Source: Marinoscillum sp049115815 (lineage in GTDB: Bacteria; Bacteroidota; Bacteroidia; Cytophagales; Cyclobacteriaceae). Taken from it: a DNA stretch of 64,000 bases. The translations under genes were made by a program, and so were the position numbers. The stretch lies in the NCBI GenBank assembly GCA_049115815.1, contig JAGDZO010000005.1, positions 310,001 to 374,000 on the forward strand, read 5' to 3'. Below the pieces are notes generated by a model that was given only the letters and a program-made list of their open reading frames with translations, was not told the origin of the DNA and did not search any database. Below are positions 27,062 through 35,886 of the stretch, in pieces; the stretch's first letter is position 1; every line of letters starts with the position of its first letter.

Positions 27062-27289
27062 CTATTCTGATTCAAAAGCATCTTCTAAGAGAAGTTCATC
27101 CTCTCCCCTTGCTGCCATTTGCTTAAATGCTTCATCCCAACCTTTTCTAGGAGATAGAACAGGTCTCATGATAATACTATCAGTTTCCAGTGTCAATTCA
27201 ACCTCATCAGTAATCTGATACTGCTCCAAGATTTTCTTACTCAACTTAATTCCTTTGCTGTTTCCTATTTTAATTATTGAAAGTTTCAA
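27062..27289 (-). CDS. MazE/AbrB-like antitoxin-type DNA-binding protein, without adjacent toxin
   Basis: Residues 1-45 form the swapped-hairpin SpoVT-AbrB domain typical of MazE: KLSIIKIGNSKGIKLSKKIL and VELTLETDSIIMRP. The acidic tail (RGEDELLLEDAFESE) is what normally wraps a MazF toxin. In Bacteroidota such genes are usually followed by a mazF/pemK gene. Here the 150 bases downstream contain no MazF-like reading frame, and the next gene is the unrelated exported protein. It is 21 bases after the icmF stop and probably rides on that transcript. Confidence 0.85.
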   Translation of the reverse strand: MKLSIIKIGNSKGIKLSKKILEQYQITDEVELTLETDSIIMRPVLSPRKGWDEAFKQMAARGEDELLLEDAFESE

Positions 27290-27310
27290 TAATTATCAAA
27301 TACAATCTCT

Positions 27311-30300
27311 CTACATATTCCTCCTATACTGCCCACCAACCTCAAACATAGCATGGGTAATCTGGCCTAAAGAACAGTACTTACTAGCCTCCATCAATTG
27401 CTCAAAAGTATTGCCATTGGTGAGGGCAGTTTCTTGCAACTTCTGGAGTTGACTAGGAATATTCTTTTCATTACGATTGTGAAGAGATTCAAGGTTTTTG
27501 ATTTGCTCCTTTTTTTCATCTTCTGTAGCCCTGATGACTTCATCTGGTGTGATTGTGGGAGATCCTGTAGAAGATAGGAAGGTGTTTACACCAATGATTG
27601 GAAGTTCGCCATTATGCTTTTTCGTTTCATAGTAAAGGCTCTCTTCTTGAATTTTGCCACGCTGATACATACTCTCCATGGCACCAAGTACGCCTCCTCG
27701 TTCCGTGATTCTATCAAACTCTTCCATCACAGCTTCCTCTACCAAATCCGTCAATTCTTCAGTTATGAATGAACCCTGCATTGGGTTTTCATTCTTTGCC
27801 AATCCCAATTCATTATTGATGATTAATTGAATAGCCATGGCTCTCCGTACCGAATGCTCAGTAGGTGTGGTAATCGCTTCGTCATAGGCGTTGGTGTGAA
27901 GCGAGTTACAATTGTCATAAATGGCATAAAGCGCTTGCAAAGTGGTGCGTATATCATTGAAGTCTATCTCCTGCGCATGGAGCGAACGACCTGAGGTCTG
28001 GATATGATATTTCAACTTCTGAGAACGCTCATCTGCTCCGTATTTTACTTTCATGGCTTTCGCCCATATCCTTCTGGCCACTCTGCCGATCACGGCATAC
28101 TCAGCATCCACACCATTGGAGAAAAAGAAGCTCAGGTTCGGTGCGAACTTATTGATGTCCATACCACGTGAAAGATAGTATTCCACGAAAGTGAACCCAT
28201 TGGCTAAGGTGAATGCCAACTGAGTAATAGGATTGGCGCCAGCTTCCGCAATATGATAACCTGAGATGGATACTGAATAAAAATTACGTACAGCTTGATC
28301 TATGAAATATTGCTGTACATCTCCCATCAATCGCAAAGAAAATTCTGTAGAGAAAATACACGTATTCTGAGCTTGATCCTCCTTAAGAATATCTGCTTGC
28401 ACAGTTCCCCGTACTGAGGTAAGGGTCTTTGCTTTGATATCTTCATATACCTCCTTGGGTAGCACCTGATCACCTGTCACTCCTAGTAGCATCAAGCCCA
28501 ACCCATTGTGCCCTTTCGGCAATTCACCAAAGTAAACCGTTCTGTCAGCTCCAGATTCTTTGAAGATGTCCACAATTTTCTTCTCCACTTCCCGCTCCAG
28601 CCCATTTTCTTTGATATACAATTCGCATTGCTGATCAATGGCCGCATTCATAAAGAAGGCAGTAATGGTAGCCGCGGGCCCATTGATGGTCATAGAAACT
28701 GAAGTAGTAGGATCGCAGAGATTGAATCCGGAGTACAACTTCTTGGCATCATCCAGCGAGCATATACTCACACCCGAGTTGCCAATCTTACCATAGATAT
28801 CTGGTCTATGATCAGGGTCTTCACCATAAAGTGTGACCGAATCAAATGCAGTAGAAAGTCTAGCTGCAGGCAAACCGTGAGATAGATAATGAAACCGCTT
28901 ATTGGTCCGCTCTGGGCCACCCTCTCCGGCAAACATTCGTGTAGGATCTTCACCCTTTCTTTTGAATGGAAATACACCCGCCGTAAAAGGAAACTCCCCC
29001 GGCACGTTCTCTTGCAAGCTCCACTCCAACACATCTCCCCAAGCCTCATATCTTGGAAGGCTCACTTTGGTCACCTTTGTTTGAGAGAGGGTGACATGCT
29101 TCGTTTCTACAGCAATTTGCTTTCCTCTTACTTCATATGTAAAAGTATCTCCAGCATAATTCGCCTTCTTTTCTTCCCAAGCTTCCAGCAATTTTTTGTT
29201 GTGCGGATCAAGATCCAATTCGAGTTCCGCCTTAGCCGATTCTATAGCTGAAATAGCTGCATCCTTATCCTGTTCGCGCATGACCTCTAAGGATTTATCC
29301 AGACCATAAAGACGCTGTGCTATCTCTTTCTGCTTAGCTACTTTATCATTGTAATCTCTGATCGATTCTGAGATTTCGGAAAGGTATCTTGTTCGCTTTG
29401 GCGGAATGATAAAAATCTTCTCCGACATTTCTTGCGTAGCAGAAAAACTAGACTTCATGTCTGCGCCAGTACGCTCCACGATTTTATCCATGATCACCTT
29501 GTAAAGCTGATTCATGCCGGGATCATTGAACTGACTGGCTATGGTGCCATAAACTGGTAATTGATCATCTTCTGTATCCCATAGGTTGTGATTTCTTTTG
29601 AATTGTTTCTTGACGTCACGCAGTGCATCCAAAGCACCTCGCTTATCAAATTTGTTCAAGGCAATCACATCAGCAAAGTCCAACATGTCAATCTTCTCAA
29701 GCTGTGTAGCCGCACCATATTCTGGAGTCATAACGTAAAGAGAAACATCTGAATGATCGGTGATCTCCGTATCAGACTGACCAATTCCTGAAGTTTCCAG
29801 AATGATTAAATCAAAACCGGCAGCTTTAGTAATGTCTATGGCGTCTTGAACATATTTGGATAATGCCAAATTAGACTGACGAGTAGCTAACGACCGCATA
29901 TAAACTCGATCTGAGAAAATAGCATTCATTCGAATCCTATCACCCAATAAAGCTCCTCCAGTCTTACGTTTGGATGGATCAACAGAAATTACCGCGATCC
30001 TACGATCTTCAAAGTCCACCAAAAACCTGCGAACTAACTCATCCACCAAAGAAGACTTGCCTGCCCCTCCTGTTCCAGTGATTCCTAGTACTGGAGTTGC
30101 AGCATTATTAGGATTGGATTGACGTATATCTTCTAATATTTTCTTGTTTTCCTCAGGATAATTCTCGGCTGATGAAATGACACGAGCAATGGATTTCACA
30201 TCCTCCTTGCTGATAAGCTTGTGTTTTTCTGTCAATTTTTCTCCCACTGGAAAATCACTTTGCTCCACCAAGTCATTAATCATGCCTTGTAGGCCCATCT

Positions 30301-30688
30301 CGCGTCCATCGTCCGGTGCATAGATTCTTGTAATGCCATGATCATGAAGTTCTTTGATTTCTTCTGGGAGAATGGTTCCGCCTCCTCCACCGAAAATCTT
30401 GATCTGCGAAGCACCTCGCTCTTGGAGCAGATCATACATATACTTGAAGTACTCTACATGTCCACCTTGATAACTCGTAATAGCGATTGCCTGCACATCT
30501 TCTTGTATGGCACAGTCTACAATTTCCTGTACTGCCCGATTATGCCCCAAATGAATCACTTCACATCCCGTGGATTGAATAATACGGCGCATGATATTGA
30601 TGGCAGCATCATGACCATCAAAAAGAGAAGCAGCTGTGACAATTCGTATGTGATTCTTGGGTTTGTAAGGAGTAGATGCCTGGTTCAT
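27311..30688 (-). CDS. icmF: Fused isobutyryl-CoA mutase with G-protein chaperone domain (IcmF)
   Basis: Adenosylcobalamin enzyme interconverting isobutyryl-CoA and n-butyryl-CoA (and related acyl-CoAs). Order: B12-binding domain (residues about 13-145, with FDGHDAAINIM), MeaB-like GTPase (P-loop GTGGAGKSS at about 205-213; NKFD motif ALNKFDKRG), and the mutase large domain from about 560 to 1125 (SGYHIAEAGANPITQ). By eye-alignment with methylmalonyl-CoA mutase, the substrate-choosing Tyr/Arg pair is Phe573 (VFPFKR) and Gln774 (KEDQAQNTCIF), as in isobutyryl-CoA mutases, so methylmalonyl-CoA mutase is less likely. The 1125-residue length agrees with IcmF. mazE-like gene follows. A branched-chain amino-acid/odd fatty-acid link fits the E1 dehydrogenase at 59752. 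Confidence 0.93.
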   Translation of the reverse strand: MNQASTPYKPKNHIRIVTAASLFDGHDAAINIMRRIIQSTGCEVIHLGHNRAVQEIVDCAIQEDVQAIAITSYQGGHVEYFKYMYDLLQERGASQIKIFGGGGGTILPEEIKELHDHGITRIYAPDDGREMGLQGMINDLVEQSDFPVGEKLTEKHKLISKEDVKSIARVISSAENYPEENKKILEDIRQSNPNNAATPVLGITGTGGAGKSSLVDELVRRFLVDFEDRRIAVISVDPSKRKTGGALLGDRIRMNAIFSDRVYMRSLATRQSNLALSKYVQDAIDITKAAGFDLIILETSGIGQSDTEITDHSDVSLYVMTPEYGAATQLEKIDMLDFADVIALNKFDKRGALDALRDVKKQFKRNHNLWDTEDDQLPVYGTIASQFNDPGMNQLYKVIMDKIVERTGADMKSSFSATQEMSEKIFIIPPKRTRYLSEISESIRDYNDKVAKQKEIAQRLYGLDKSLEVMREQDKDAAISAIESAKAELELDLDPHNKKLLEAWEEKKANYAGDTFTYEVRGKQIAVETKHVTLSQTKVTKVSLPRYEAWGDVLEWSLQENVPGEFPFTAGVFPFKRKGEDPTRMFAGEGGPERTNKRFHYLSHGLPAARLSTAFDSVTLYGEDPDHRPDIYGKIGNSGVSICSLDDAKKLYSGFNLCDPTTSVSMTINGPAATITAFFMNAAIDQQCELYIKENGLEREVEKKIVDIFKESGADRTVYFGELPKGHNGLGLMLLGVTGDQVLPKEVYEDIKAKTLTSVRGTVQADILKEDQAQNTCIFSTEFSLRLMGDVQQYFIDQAVRNFYSVSISGYHIAEAGANPITQLAFTLANGFTFVEYYLSRGMDINKFAPNLSFFFSNGVDAEYAVIGRVARRIWAKAMKVKYGADERSQKLKYHIQTSGRSLHAQEIDFNDIRTTLQALYAIYDNCNSLHTNAYDEAITTPTEHSVRRAMAIQLIINNELGLAKNENPMQGSFITEELTDLVEEAVMEEFDRITERGGVLGAMESMYQRGKIQEESLYYETKKHNGELPIIGVNTFLSSTGSPTITPDEVIRATEDEKKEQIKNLESLHNRNEKNIPSQLQKLQETALTNGNTFEQLMEASKYCSLGQITHAMFEVGGQYRRNM

Positions 30689-30870
30689 AAAGTGCTATGC
30701 TTATAGGGGTGCAAAGTATATTCTTCAATAGCCGCAAAAATAAGGAAAAGCTCTCGGCTACACTTTTGAACAGAGGATATTGTGATAAAAGGTGGATTGA
30801 GTTTCTACCTAGTTGCCTTCAGAGTTGAAAAATGCCTAAAACTTGAGCTATTAAACTGATCGAGACAATC

Positions 30871-31428
30871 TCAATTGATTCGTGCTTCTATTTCACTGAA
30901 CCATCTTTCTCTTTCATTAACTACAAAATCAAAATGTAGGTCGTCTATAGTCTGTACTCTTATTCCATTATCTATTATTCTTCCCGTTTTTCTTTTGAGA
31001 ATATTCTTAATGTTTTGGAACCGGATATTCGTTTGTCCGCTTTGAATATTCAGCTCGTGAGATTTAAAAATAAGTTGCTTATTGGTAATAAATAGTTTCC
31101 CTCCCACGCCTTCAAGACCCCTAAAGAGATTTGCCACTCCTTCCACCTCGATAATTTCGTTTTCCTCTAGATCTGGGAGGATAGTAGGCCCTATTTTACT
31201 TGATGCTTTATTCGCTAAGCCTTGAAGAATTAGCGGAAAACCGAATGCTGAAAACAATCCGAATCCAACACTTTGAATTATTAGCCGATCGGTAGAAATC
31301 AATTCAACTCGAAAAACATAGTCAAAAAAGAGGTCTACAAAAACAACGCAAAAACTAGTGAAAATACCGAGATAAATGCGCTGTTTCCAGGTCATTTTGG
31401 GTGCTTTATTTCCTAATGTTATGCTCAT
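30871..31428 (-). CDS. Membrane protein with GRAM/PH-like domain
   Basis: Two N-terminal hydrophobic segments (about 16-38 and 48-70) are followed by a soluble domain, residues about 95-180, with pattern VGGKLFITNKQLIFKSH then IRFQNIKNILKR, which resembles GRAM/bacterial-PH domains. Such domains bind lipids or proteins; no enzymatic motif is present. It is separated by 139 bases from the channel gene upstream and 182 from icmF downstream, and is likely monocistronic. The function is not known. Confidence 0.72.
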   Translation of the reverse strand: MSITLGNKAPKMTWKQRIYLGIFTSFCVVFVDLFFDYVFRVELISTDRLIIQSVGFGLFSAFGFPLILQGLANKASSKIGPTILPDLEENEIIEVEGVANLFRGLEGVGGKLFITNKQLIFKSHELNIQSGQTNIRFQNIKNILKRKTGRIIDNGIRVQTIDDLHFDFVVNERERWFSEIEARIN

Positions 31429-31567
31429 CTCTAAGTCTGCTACGATTCAAGTGAATTCCGATTTTCACTCAAGATAGTTGAACATAATCGCACCCACAAC
31501 AGTATATATGAAGAATATCAACTTATTCAAGTTATCACCAATCGAATATCTCAGAATACAGATAATC

Positions 31568-32473
31568 TTACTGGCTTTTCAGTCTATGGACTTCTTCTCT
31601 CAACGACTTAATCTCTGAAAGGATAGCATCAAGTTTCTTTTCTTGATATTCATTGTCACCCTTCAGATAATCGTTCGAAACTTTGGGTTTTCCTGCGTCA
31701 ACAAGCATCTTCTCATGTACCTGAGAGGTAAGTACTGCTACGAATATATTAAAGCTTATTATCGCAGTGAATATCACGAAGCTTACAAAGTAACCTTTGA
31801 TAAGCCAATTACTATACATTGTCGAATCTGTAGAATTCATAACCTCAGTCCACCCATCTAATGTCATTAACTGAAATAAGGTCATAAATGCCCCTGGGAG
31901 AGTAGAAAAATCGGCCTGTTCAAAGGACCTGTGCTCAAAAAGATATACTCCAATAATGGCATAGATGTATATAAGTATCCCAAGTAGTAGAACAAAAGAA
32001 AACACGGTTGGGATGATTGAAATTATCCGTTTTTCAACGTTTTTGAGTTCATTACTCACCTCTAGCAATCTGAAAATTCGGAGCACTCTAAATAACCTAC
32101 TTACAATCAAAAACTCTGGATGCTCTACGATGTGCTTAAACATACTAATAGTAGCAAAAAGCACGATAAGGAAATCAAACCAATTCCAAAAGCCAACCTC
32201 ATCAACTTTGATCTGCATCTTGCCATTTGAAGACTTAGAGAAATCAAGCAGTTTGAAAAAGTTGAACAGGGATCCGGACGCCAACATCCTAATCAAAATC
32301 TCGATCAGAAAGAAAATCGAAAACACGATATCGAATAGTTCAAATAGACGATTACCGCTAGGATAGAACGTTTCTACTCCTAATAATATAGAGCAGGATA
32401 CAATTGCCCAAACAACTATGGTATGGAAAGTATCTGACTTTAATACGTGATTGGCAGATTGGTTGATGATCAT
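31568..32473 (-). CDS. Single-domain voltage-gated cation channel (BacNav/CavMr-like)
   Basis: One six-helix channel subunit that should form a homotetramer. The voltage sensor S4 carries regularly spaced arginines R126, R129, R132 and R135 (SRLFRVLRIFRLLE). The pore loop has the selectivity-filter sequence TLDGWTE at 204-210, unlike TLESWS of NaChBac. S1 (about 17-33), S2 (45-65), S3 (97-115), S5 (152-180) and S6 (224-248) are recognisable; the S2-S3 loop is unusually long, residues 66-95. A coiled-coil tail (DAILSEIKSLREEVHRLK) probably assembles the tetramer. A Gly at filter position 4 and two acidic residues could favour Ca2+; see findings. The DsbA-like gene is 48 bases upstream. Confidence 0.92.
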   Translation of the reverse strand: MIINQSANHVLKSDTFHTIVVWAIVSCSILLGVETFYPSGNRLFELFDIVFSIFFLIEILIRMLASGSLFNFFKLLDFSKSSNGKMQIKVDEVGFWNWFDFLIVLFATISMFKHIVEHPEFLIVSRLFRVLRIFRLLEVSNELKNVEKRIISIIPTVFSFVLLLGILIYIYAIIGVYLFEHRSFEQADFSTLPGAFMTLFQLMTLDGWTEVMNSTDSTMYSNWLIKGYFVSFVIFTAIISFNIFVAVLTSQVHEKMLVDAGKPKVSNDYLKGDNEYQEKKLDAILSEIKSLREEVHRLKSQ

Positions 32474-32521
32474 TTCAGTGCAATTTGGCTATCACAAAAA
32501 TATCATCTAATTGCCCATTTC

Positions 32522-33169
32522 CTAGTGATCCTTTTCGGACTCATGTAATGTCTTCCTGAGAGTATCAACAAACACCATCGTATCCTGTGCCCCAGATACA
32601 CCATACTTTCTATCAAAGACGAAAAATGGCACCCCGTGAATGCTGAGCGCTTGCGCTTCCTGAATATCAGCCTTCACCTCTAAGGCCAGTTCGTCCGAAT
32701 ACAAGAACTCCCTTACTTCTGCCTCATCAAGTCCCACTTCACTAGCAATCTTAGTTAGCGTACGAACATCGTCAATATTCTCACCATTGGAGAAATAGGC
32801 AGTGAGGAGACGCTCTTTGAGTTGGTCCTGTTTGCCCTGATTTTTGCTAAAATGAAGTAATCTATGGGCCCGAAAGGTATTGGCTACCACCGCTTTTTCA
32901 AAATCAAAATCAAGCCCCACAGTTTTGGCCATATCAGTTACTTGATTGGCCATCAATCGCGCCTGCTCTTCAGGAATCCCTTTATGATTAGCCAAGTTTT
33001 CATAGGTAGTGATATTTGGATCAGTGATGGTTTGAGGATTGAGTTGAAAGCTTTTCCATTCAATTTCCACTTGCTCCTTAGCCTCGAATTGTTTCAAAGC
33101 CGCTTCAAATTTCCTCTTGCCTATATAACAAAAGGGACAAACTACATCACTCCAAATTTCGACTTTCAT
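32522..33169 (-). CDS. DsbA-family oxidoreductase (FrnE-like)
   Basis: A thioredoxin-fold protein with the active-site motif C11-P-F-C14 in WSDVVCPFCYIGKRKFE, an inserted helical domain (HKGIPEEQARLMANQV) and the cis-proline region IHGVPFFVFDRKYGVSGAQ. It has no signal peptide, so like FrnE it acts in the cytoplasm as a disulfide oxidoreductase or isomerase, often linked to stress. Length 215 is normal. It is first in a minus-strand pair with the channel gene (48 bases). Confidence 0.92.
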   Translation of the reverse strand: MKVEIWSDVVCPFCYIGKRKFEAALKQFEAKEQVEIEWKSFQLNPQTITDPNITTYENLANHKGIPEEQARLMANQVTDMAKTVGLDFDFEKAVVANTFRAHRLLHFSKNQGKQDQLKERLLTAYFSNGENIDDVRTLTKIASEVGLDEAEVREFLYSDELALEVKADIQEAQALSIHGVPFFVFDRKYGVSGAQDTMVFVDTLRKTLHESEKDH

Positions 33170-33487
33170 TTTACCAGTTAGTTCTTATTGATCTTCTTTA
33201 CAAACCTAGAACAGAAAGCAGAAACAAAAGTTCCTAGATTCTAATTCAGTTATAAATATATTCTAGCCAAACATCTTCAAACTTCATGTATTTGCTCAGG
33301 CAATTATACTCCAGCAAAAAGGCTCCTTAAAACAAAATATTTTCGTGGGTCTAGGTTACCTATATCTGTAAAACCGTATATACAGATGTAACACTTCTTT
33401 CTTAAGCACTCAGCTTTTGAGAATAGTACCCCAACAGAAGAAAAGAAGCTCACACTGTCCTATTTTTTAACTTTAACATATACGACT
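33170..33487. other. 318-base intergenic region between dsbA-like and SPFH genes
   Basis: The divergent genes share this gap. It contains a likely minus-strand promoter at 33201-33228, and an inverted repeat ATCTGTA (33364-33370)/TACAGAT (33381-33387) with 10 bases between that could be an operator. No reading frame or RNA gene is recognised. The SPFH start codon is preceded by TAACTTTA, only a partial -7 match. Confidence 0.55.
33201..33228 (-). promoter_or_regulatory. Possible promoter of the dsbA-like/channel pair
   Basis: On the minus strand TAGGTTTG (bases 33201-33208) is a perfect TAnnTTTG box about 30 bases from the start codon. A TTTG lies at 33225-33228, with 16 rather than 19-21 bases between, so the -33 assignment is doubtful. 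Confidence 0.35.
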
Positions 33488-34816
33488 ATGCTTACATTTT
33501 TTGGAGTACTCATATTTTTATTGGGCTTAATCATTTTCTTAATTTCCCGCATTGACATCACCACACCTTCTCTGGCTTGGATGAAGCGATTTAAATCCTT
33601 GCAGGGCTTTGTGCTTATTGGAGTTGGAGCCGTGCTAATGCTCCTCAATTCGCTGTTTTTCTTCGCGGATAGAGGATTCAATTATCTATTGGTATATCCT
33701 ACTGGTAAGATGAGTGCTGTGATGGAGCAGGGAATCAAATGGAGAGGGTTTGCTAAAATCGATCAATGGCAAAAATTCATTGACGTCAAAGTAGTTGGTC
33801 AGGGAATAGAGGTAGACAAACGTGAAGTTGGAGGAGTGATGAAACCCATCCCATTGAGATTTATAGATCAGGTAACAGCTTCCGGTTATGTGTCTACCAG
33901 ATTCGAATTGCCACGTGACGAAGTTAGCTTCATCAATTTGGCGGTCAAGTTCAGAACTATGAGCAACCTGGTCAATAACACCATTGTCCCTACTGTGAAA
34001 GAGCAACTCATTAACACTGCCTACATGTTTGCCGCTCAAGATTATATCTCTGGAGAAGCCCAGAGTTTCAGACAGGTCTTCGAGGAGCAATTGAAAGCAG
34101 GTGCATATGCTGTCGAGAAACTAGAAAAGCGTGACACAGTATTTGCCAGCATGCAGCAAGACAATCGAGTGATCAAGGAGATCAAGACTTCCTATGAAGT
34201 GAAGAAAATTTTGGAGGACGGACTACCCAAAAGAATTGATCATGAACTGAGTGAGAACAACATCATTGTCTCACAAGTCATAGTAGACAATATAGAGTTG
34301 GAGGCTACCTTCAAGCAAAGACTAGAAGCACAGCGCGATGAGTCGGCCAAGCGTCAGCTAGAGCAGCAAAAAGTGGAAACTGCTAAAGATGCACAGCAAA
34401 GAATCATTGCTGAGGGAGAACGTGACAAGGCTGCGGAGCGCGTAGCTCAGGAAAAGGAGCAGGTCAAAGCGCTGATAGCTATTGAAACCAAGCTCAAGCA
34501 AGAAGAGACGAACAAAAAATTGGCTGCTATTGCTTTGGAGACAGAAAAATTCAACGCACAGCGCAAAAAGGTTCAAGCAGATGCTGAGGCTTATGAAATC
34601 TCCAAAAAAGTAAGTGCAGGTATTACCCCTGAGGTGAAGTTGAAAATGGTGCTAGACCGTGACGTGAGAGTTGCAGGAGAGATTGCCAAGATCAAATTCC
34701 CACAGACGATGATCATGGGAGGTGATAGTAAAGGAGGCACTCCGCTGGAAAGTTTGATCGGAGCGGCTATGGCCAAGCAACTTCAAAATTCAAAAAGCGG
34801 TGACAATGGCTTCTAA
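33488..34816 (+). CDS. SPFH/band 7 (prohibitin-like) membrane protein
   Basis: Two N-terminal membrane segments (about 2-20 and 36-56) precede an SPFH domain, residues about 60-250 (ALIAIETKLK after it), then a long alanine/glutamate/lysine-rich coiled coil (about 250-380) and a Gly-rich tail (MIMGGDSKGGTPLESLIGA). SPFH proteins form large membrane rings that organise microdomains and modulate proteases. There is no NfeD partner next to it. Monocistronic with its own terminator. Length 442. Confidence 0.86.
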   Translation: MLTFFGVLIFLLGLIIFLISRIDITTPSLAWMKRFKSLQGFVLIGVGAVLMLLNSLFFFADRGFNYLLVYPTGKMSAVMEQGIKWRGFAKIDQWQKFIDVKVVGQGIEVDKREVGGVMKPIPLRFIDQVTASGYVSTRFELPRDEVSFINLAVKFRTMSNLVNNTIVPTVKEQLINTAYMFAAQDYISGEAQSFRQVFEEQLKAGAYAVEKLEKRDTVFASMQQDNRVIKEIKTSYEVKKILEDGLPKRIDHELSENNIIVSQVIVDNIELEATFKQRLEAQRDESAKRQLEQQKVETAKDAQQRIIAEGERDKAAERVAQEKEQVKALIAIETKLKQEETNKKLAAIALETEKFNAQRKKVQADAEAYEISKKVSAGITPEVKLKMVLDRDVRVAGEIAKIKFPQTMIMGGDSKGGTPLESLIGAAMAKQLQNSKSGDNGF

Positions 34817-34840
34817 ACATTGATGCACCCCAAAACTTAA

Positions 34841-34874
34841 AATGGGTTCACTCAGTTGAGTGAACCCATTTTTA
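34841..34874 (+). terminator. Rho-independent terminator of the SPFH gene
   Basis: A 12-bp perfect stem (AATGGGTTCACT/AGTGAACCCATT, 34841-34852 and 34859-34870) with a 6-base loop precedes TTTT. Confidence 0.87.
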
Positions 34875-34934
34875 TTCATTTCTATGAGGATTTAGAAATA
34901 CTGAGTTTTCAGTTAGTAACGCCAGTACCAATTC

Positions 34935-35762
34935 TTAAAACGAAACTATTGGCATACTATAGATGAACTGGAAGTAAAGACCAGTCAATGGTCGTGAACC
35001 TAGCTCCATGGTATAGATGGCCTTCGTGAAGAACCCCTTGGCACCCTTGTGAGCATTGCCAAACATCTGAAGACCAGTTCTCCAACCTATTAGTTTGTCC
35101 TTTTTGGCATTGGTTCCGAAAGTAGTGTCATCTACAGAAGAAACTGGCAATACCATCAAATCAAAAAACACACGTGTAAATGCTGATGCCGCAAGTGGAT
35201 TTTTATACCCTTCAACTTCAGTATTCACAAATGCTTTAGAGGTCATTTGTCCACCAAGATAAATACCACCTATGGTGGCAAAAGTTCCTTCTCCGAAACC
35301 CGTCTGCTCTACTCCAGCTGTACGGAAATACGCTCCCCCGCGTGCTCCATAATTAATATCCACAGTAGCAGGAGCCATGAAAAATCTAGTCGTTTCTGTT
35401 CGTTCGCCAGTGAATGCGTTGGACTCCATCTCAAAAGCTGTAACGATTCTTACGTCCTTGGTTTTTGTCTTTGCACTCAGAGGCAAGAAAAGTCCCCCAT
35501 CCAATAAAAACGTTGGTCCTTTACCCCCAAGTTTATAAGCATCAAACCCCACTATACCTTCTACAGCCATGCCATTGCTAAGGCTCATCCTAGCCGGTGC
35601 AGCTATCATCAGAGCATTATCAACACTTCCTTCAAACCCAATGCCTATCCCCACGAAACTTGTCTTAATCTGAGAGGGATCATCTTCGATTATTTTATAA
35701 CTGATCTGACCGAAAGATTGGAGTGTAATCAGAAAACTAAGAATAGCGATTAACTTTTTCAT
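34935..35762 (-). CDS. Exported protein, likely outer-membrane beta-barrel
   Basis: Signal peptide MKKLIAILSFLITLQSFGQ, then 255 residues with alternating hydrophobic/polar strands (SFVGIGIGFEGSVDNALMIA; RTGLQMFGNAHKG) and a C-terminal Phe (SMPIVSF), the usual end of outer-membrane barrel proteins. No conserved family is recognised. It is monocistronic and converges with the SPFH gene terminator. Confidence 0.72.
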   Translation of the reverse strand: MKKLIAILSFLITLQSFGQISYKIIEDDPSQIKTSFVGIGIGFEGSVDNALMIAAPARMSLSNGMAVEGIVGFDAYKLGGKGPTFLLDGGLFLPLSAKTKTKDVRIVTAFEMESNAFTGERTETTRFFMAPATVDINYGARGGAYFRTAGVEQTGFGEGTFATIGGIYLGGQMTSKAFVNTEVEGYKNPLAASAFTRVFFDLMVLPVSSVDDTTFGTNAKKDKLIGWRTGLQMFGNAHKGAKGFFTKAIYTMELGSRPLTGLYFQFIYSMPIVSF

Positions 35763-35886
35763 AAGCTTTTTCTTACAAAACTGAGCCTAAGAATTACTTA
35801 TTGGTATACCCTGATGCGGGTATTTTGACCCTTTGATAGCTCCGTTTCTTCATTAAGAATTAAATTCTCGTTTCAAATTGATCTGT

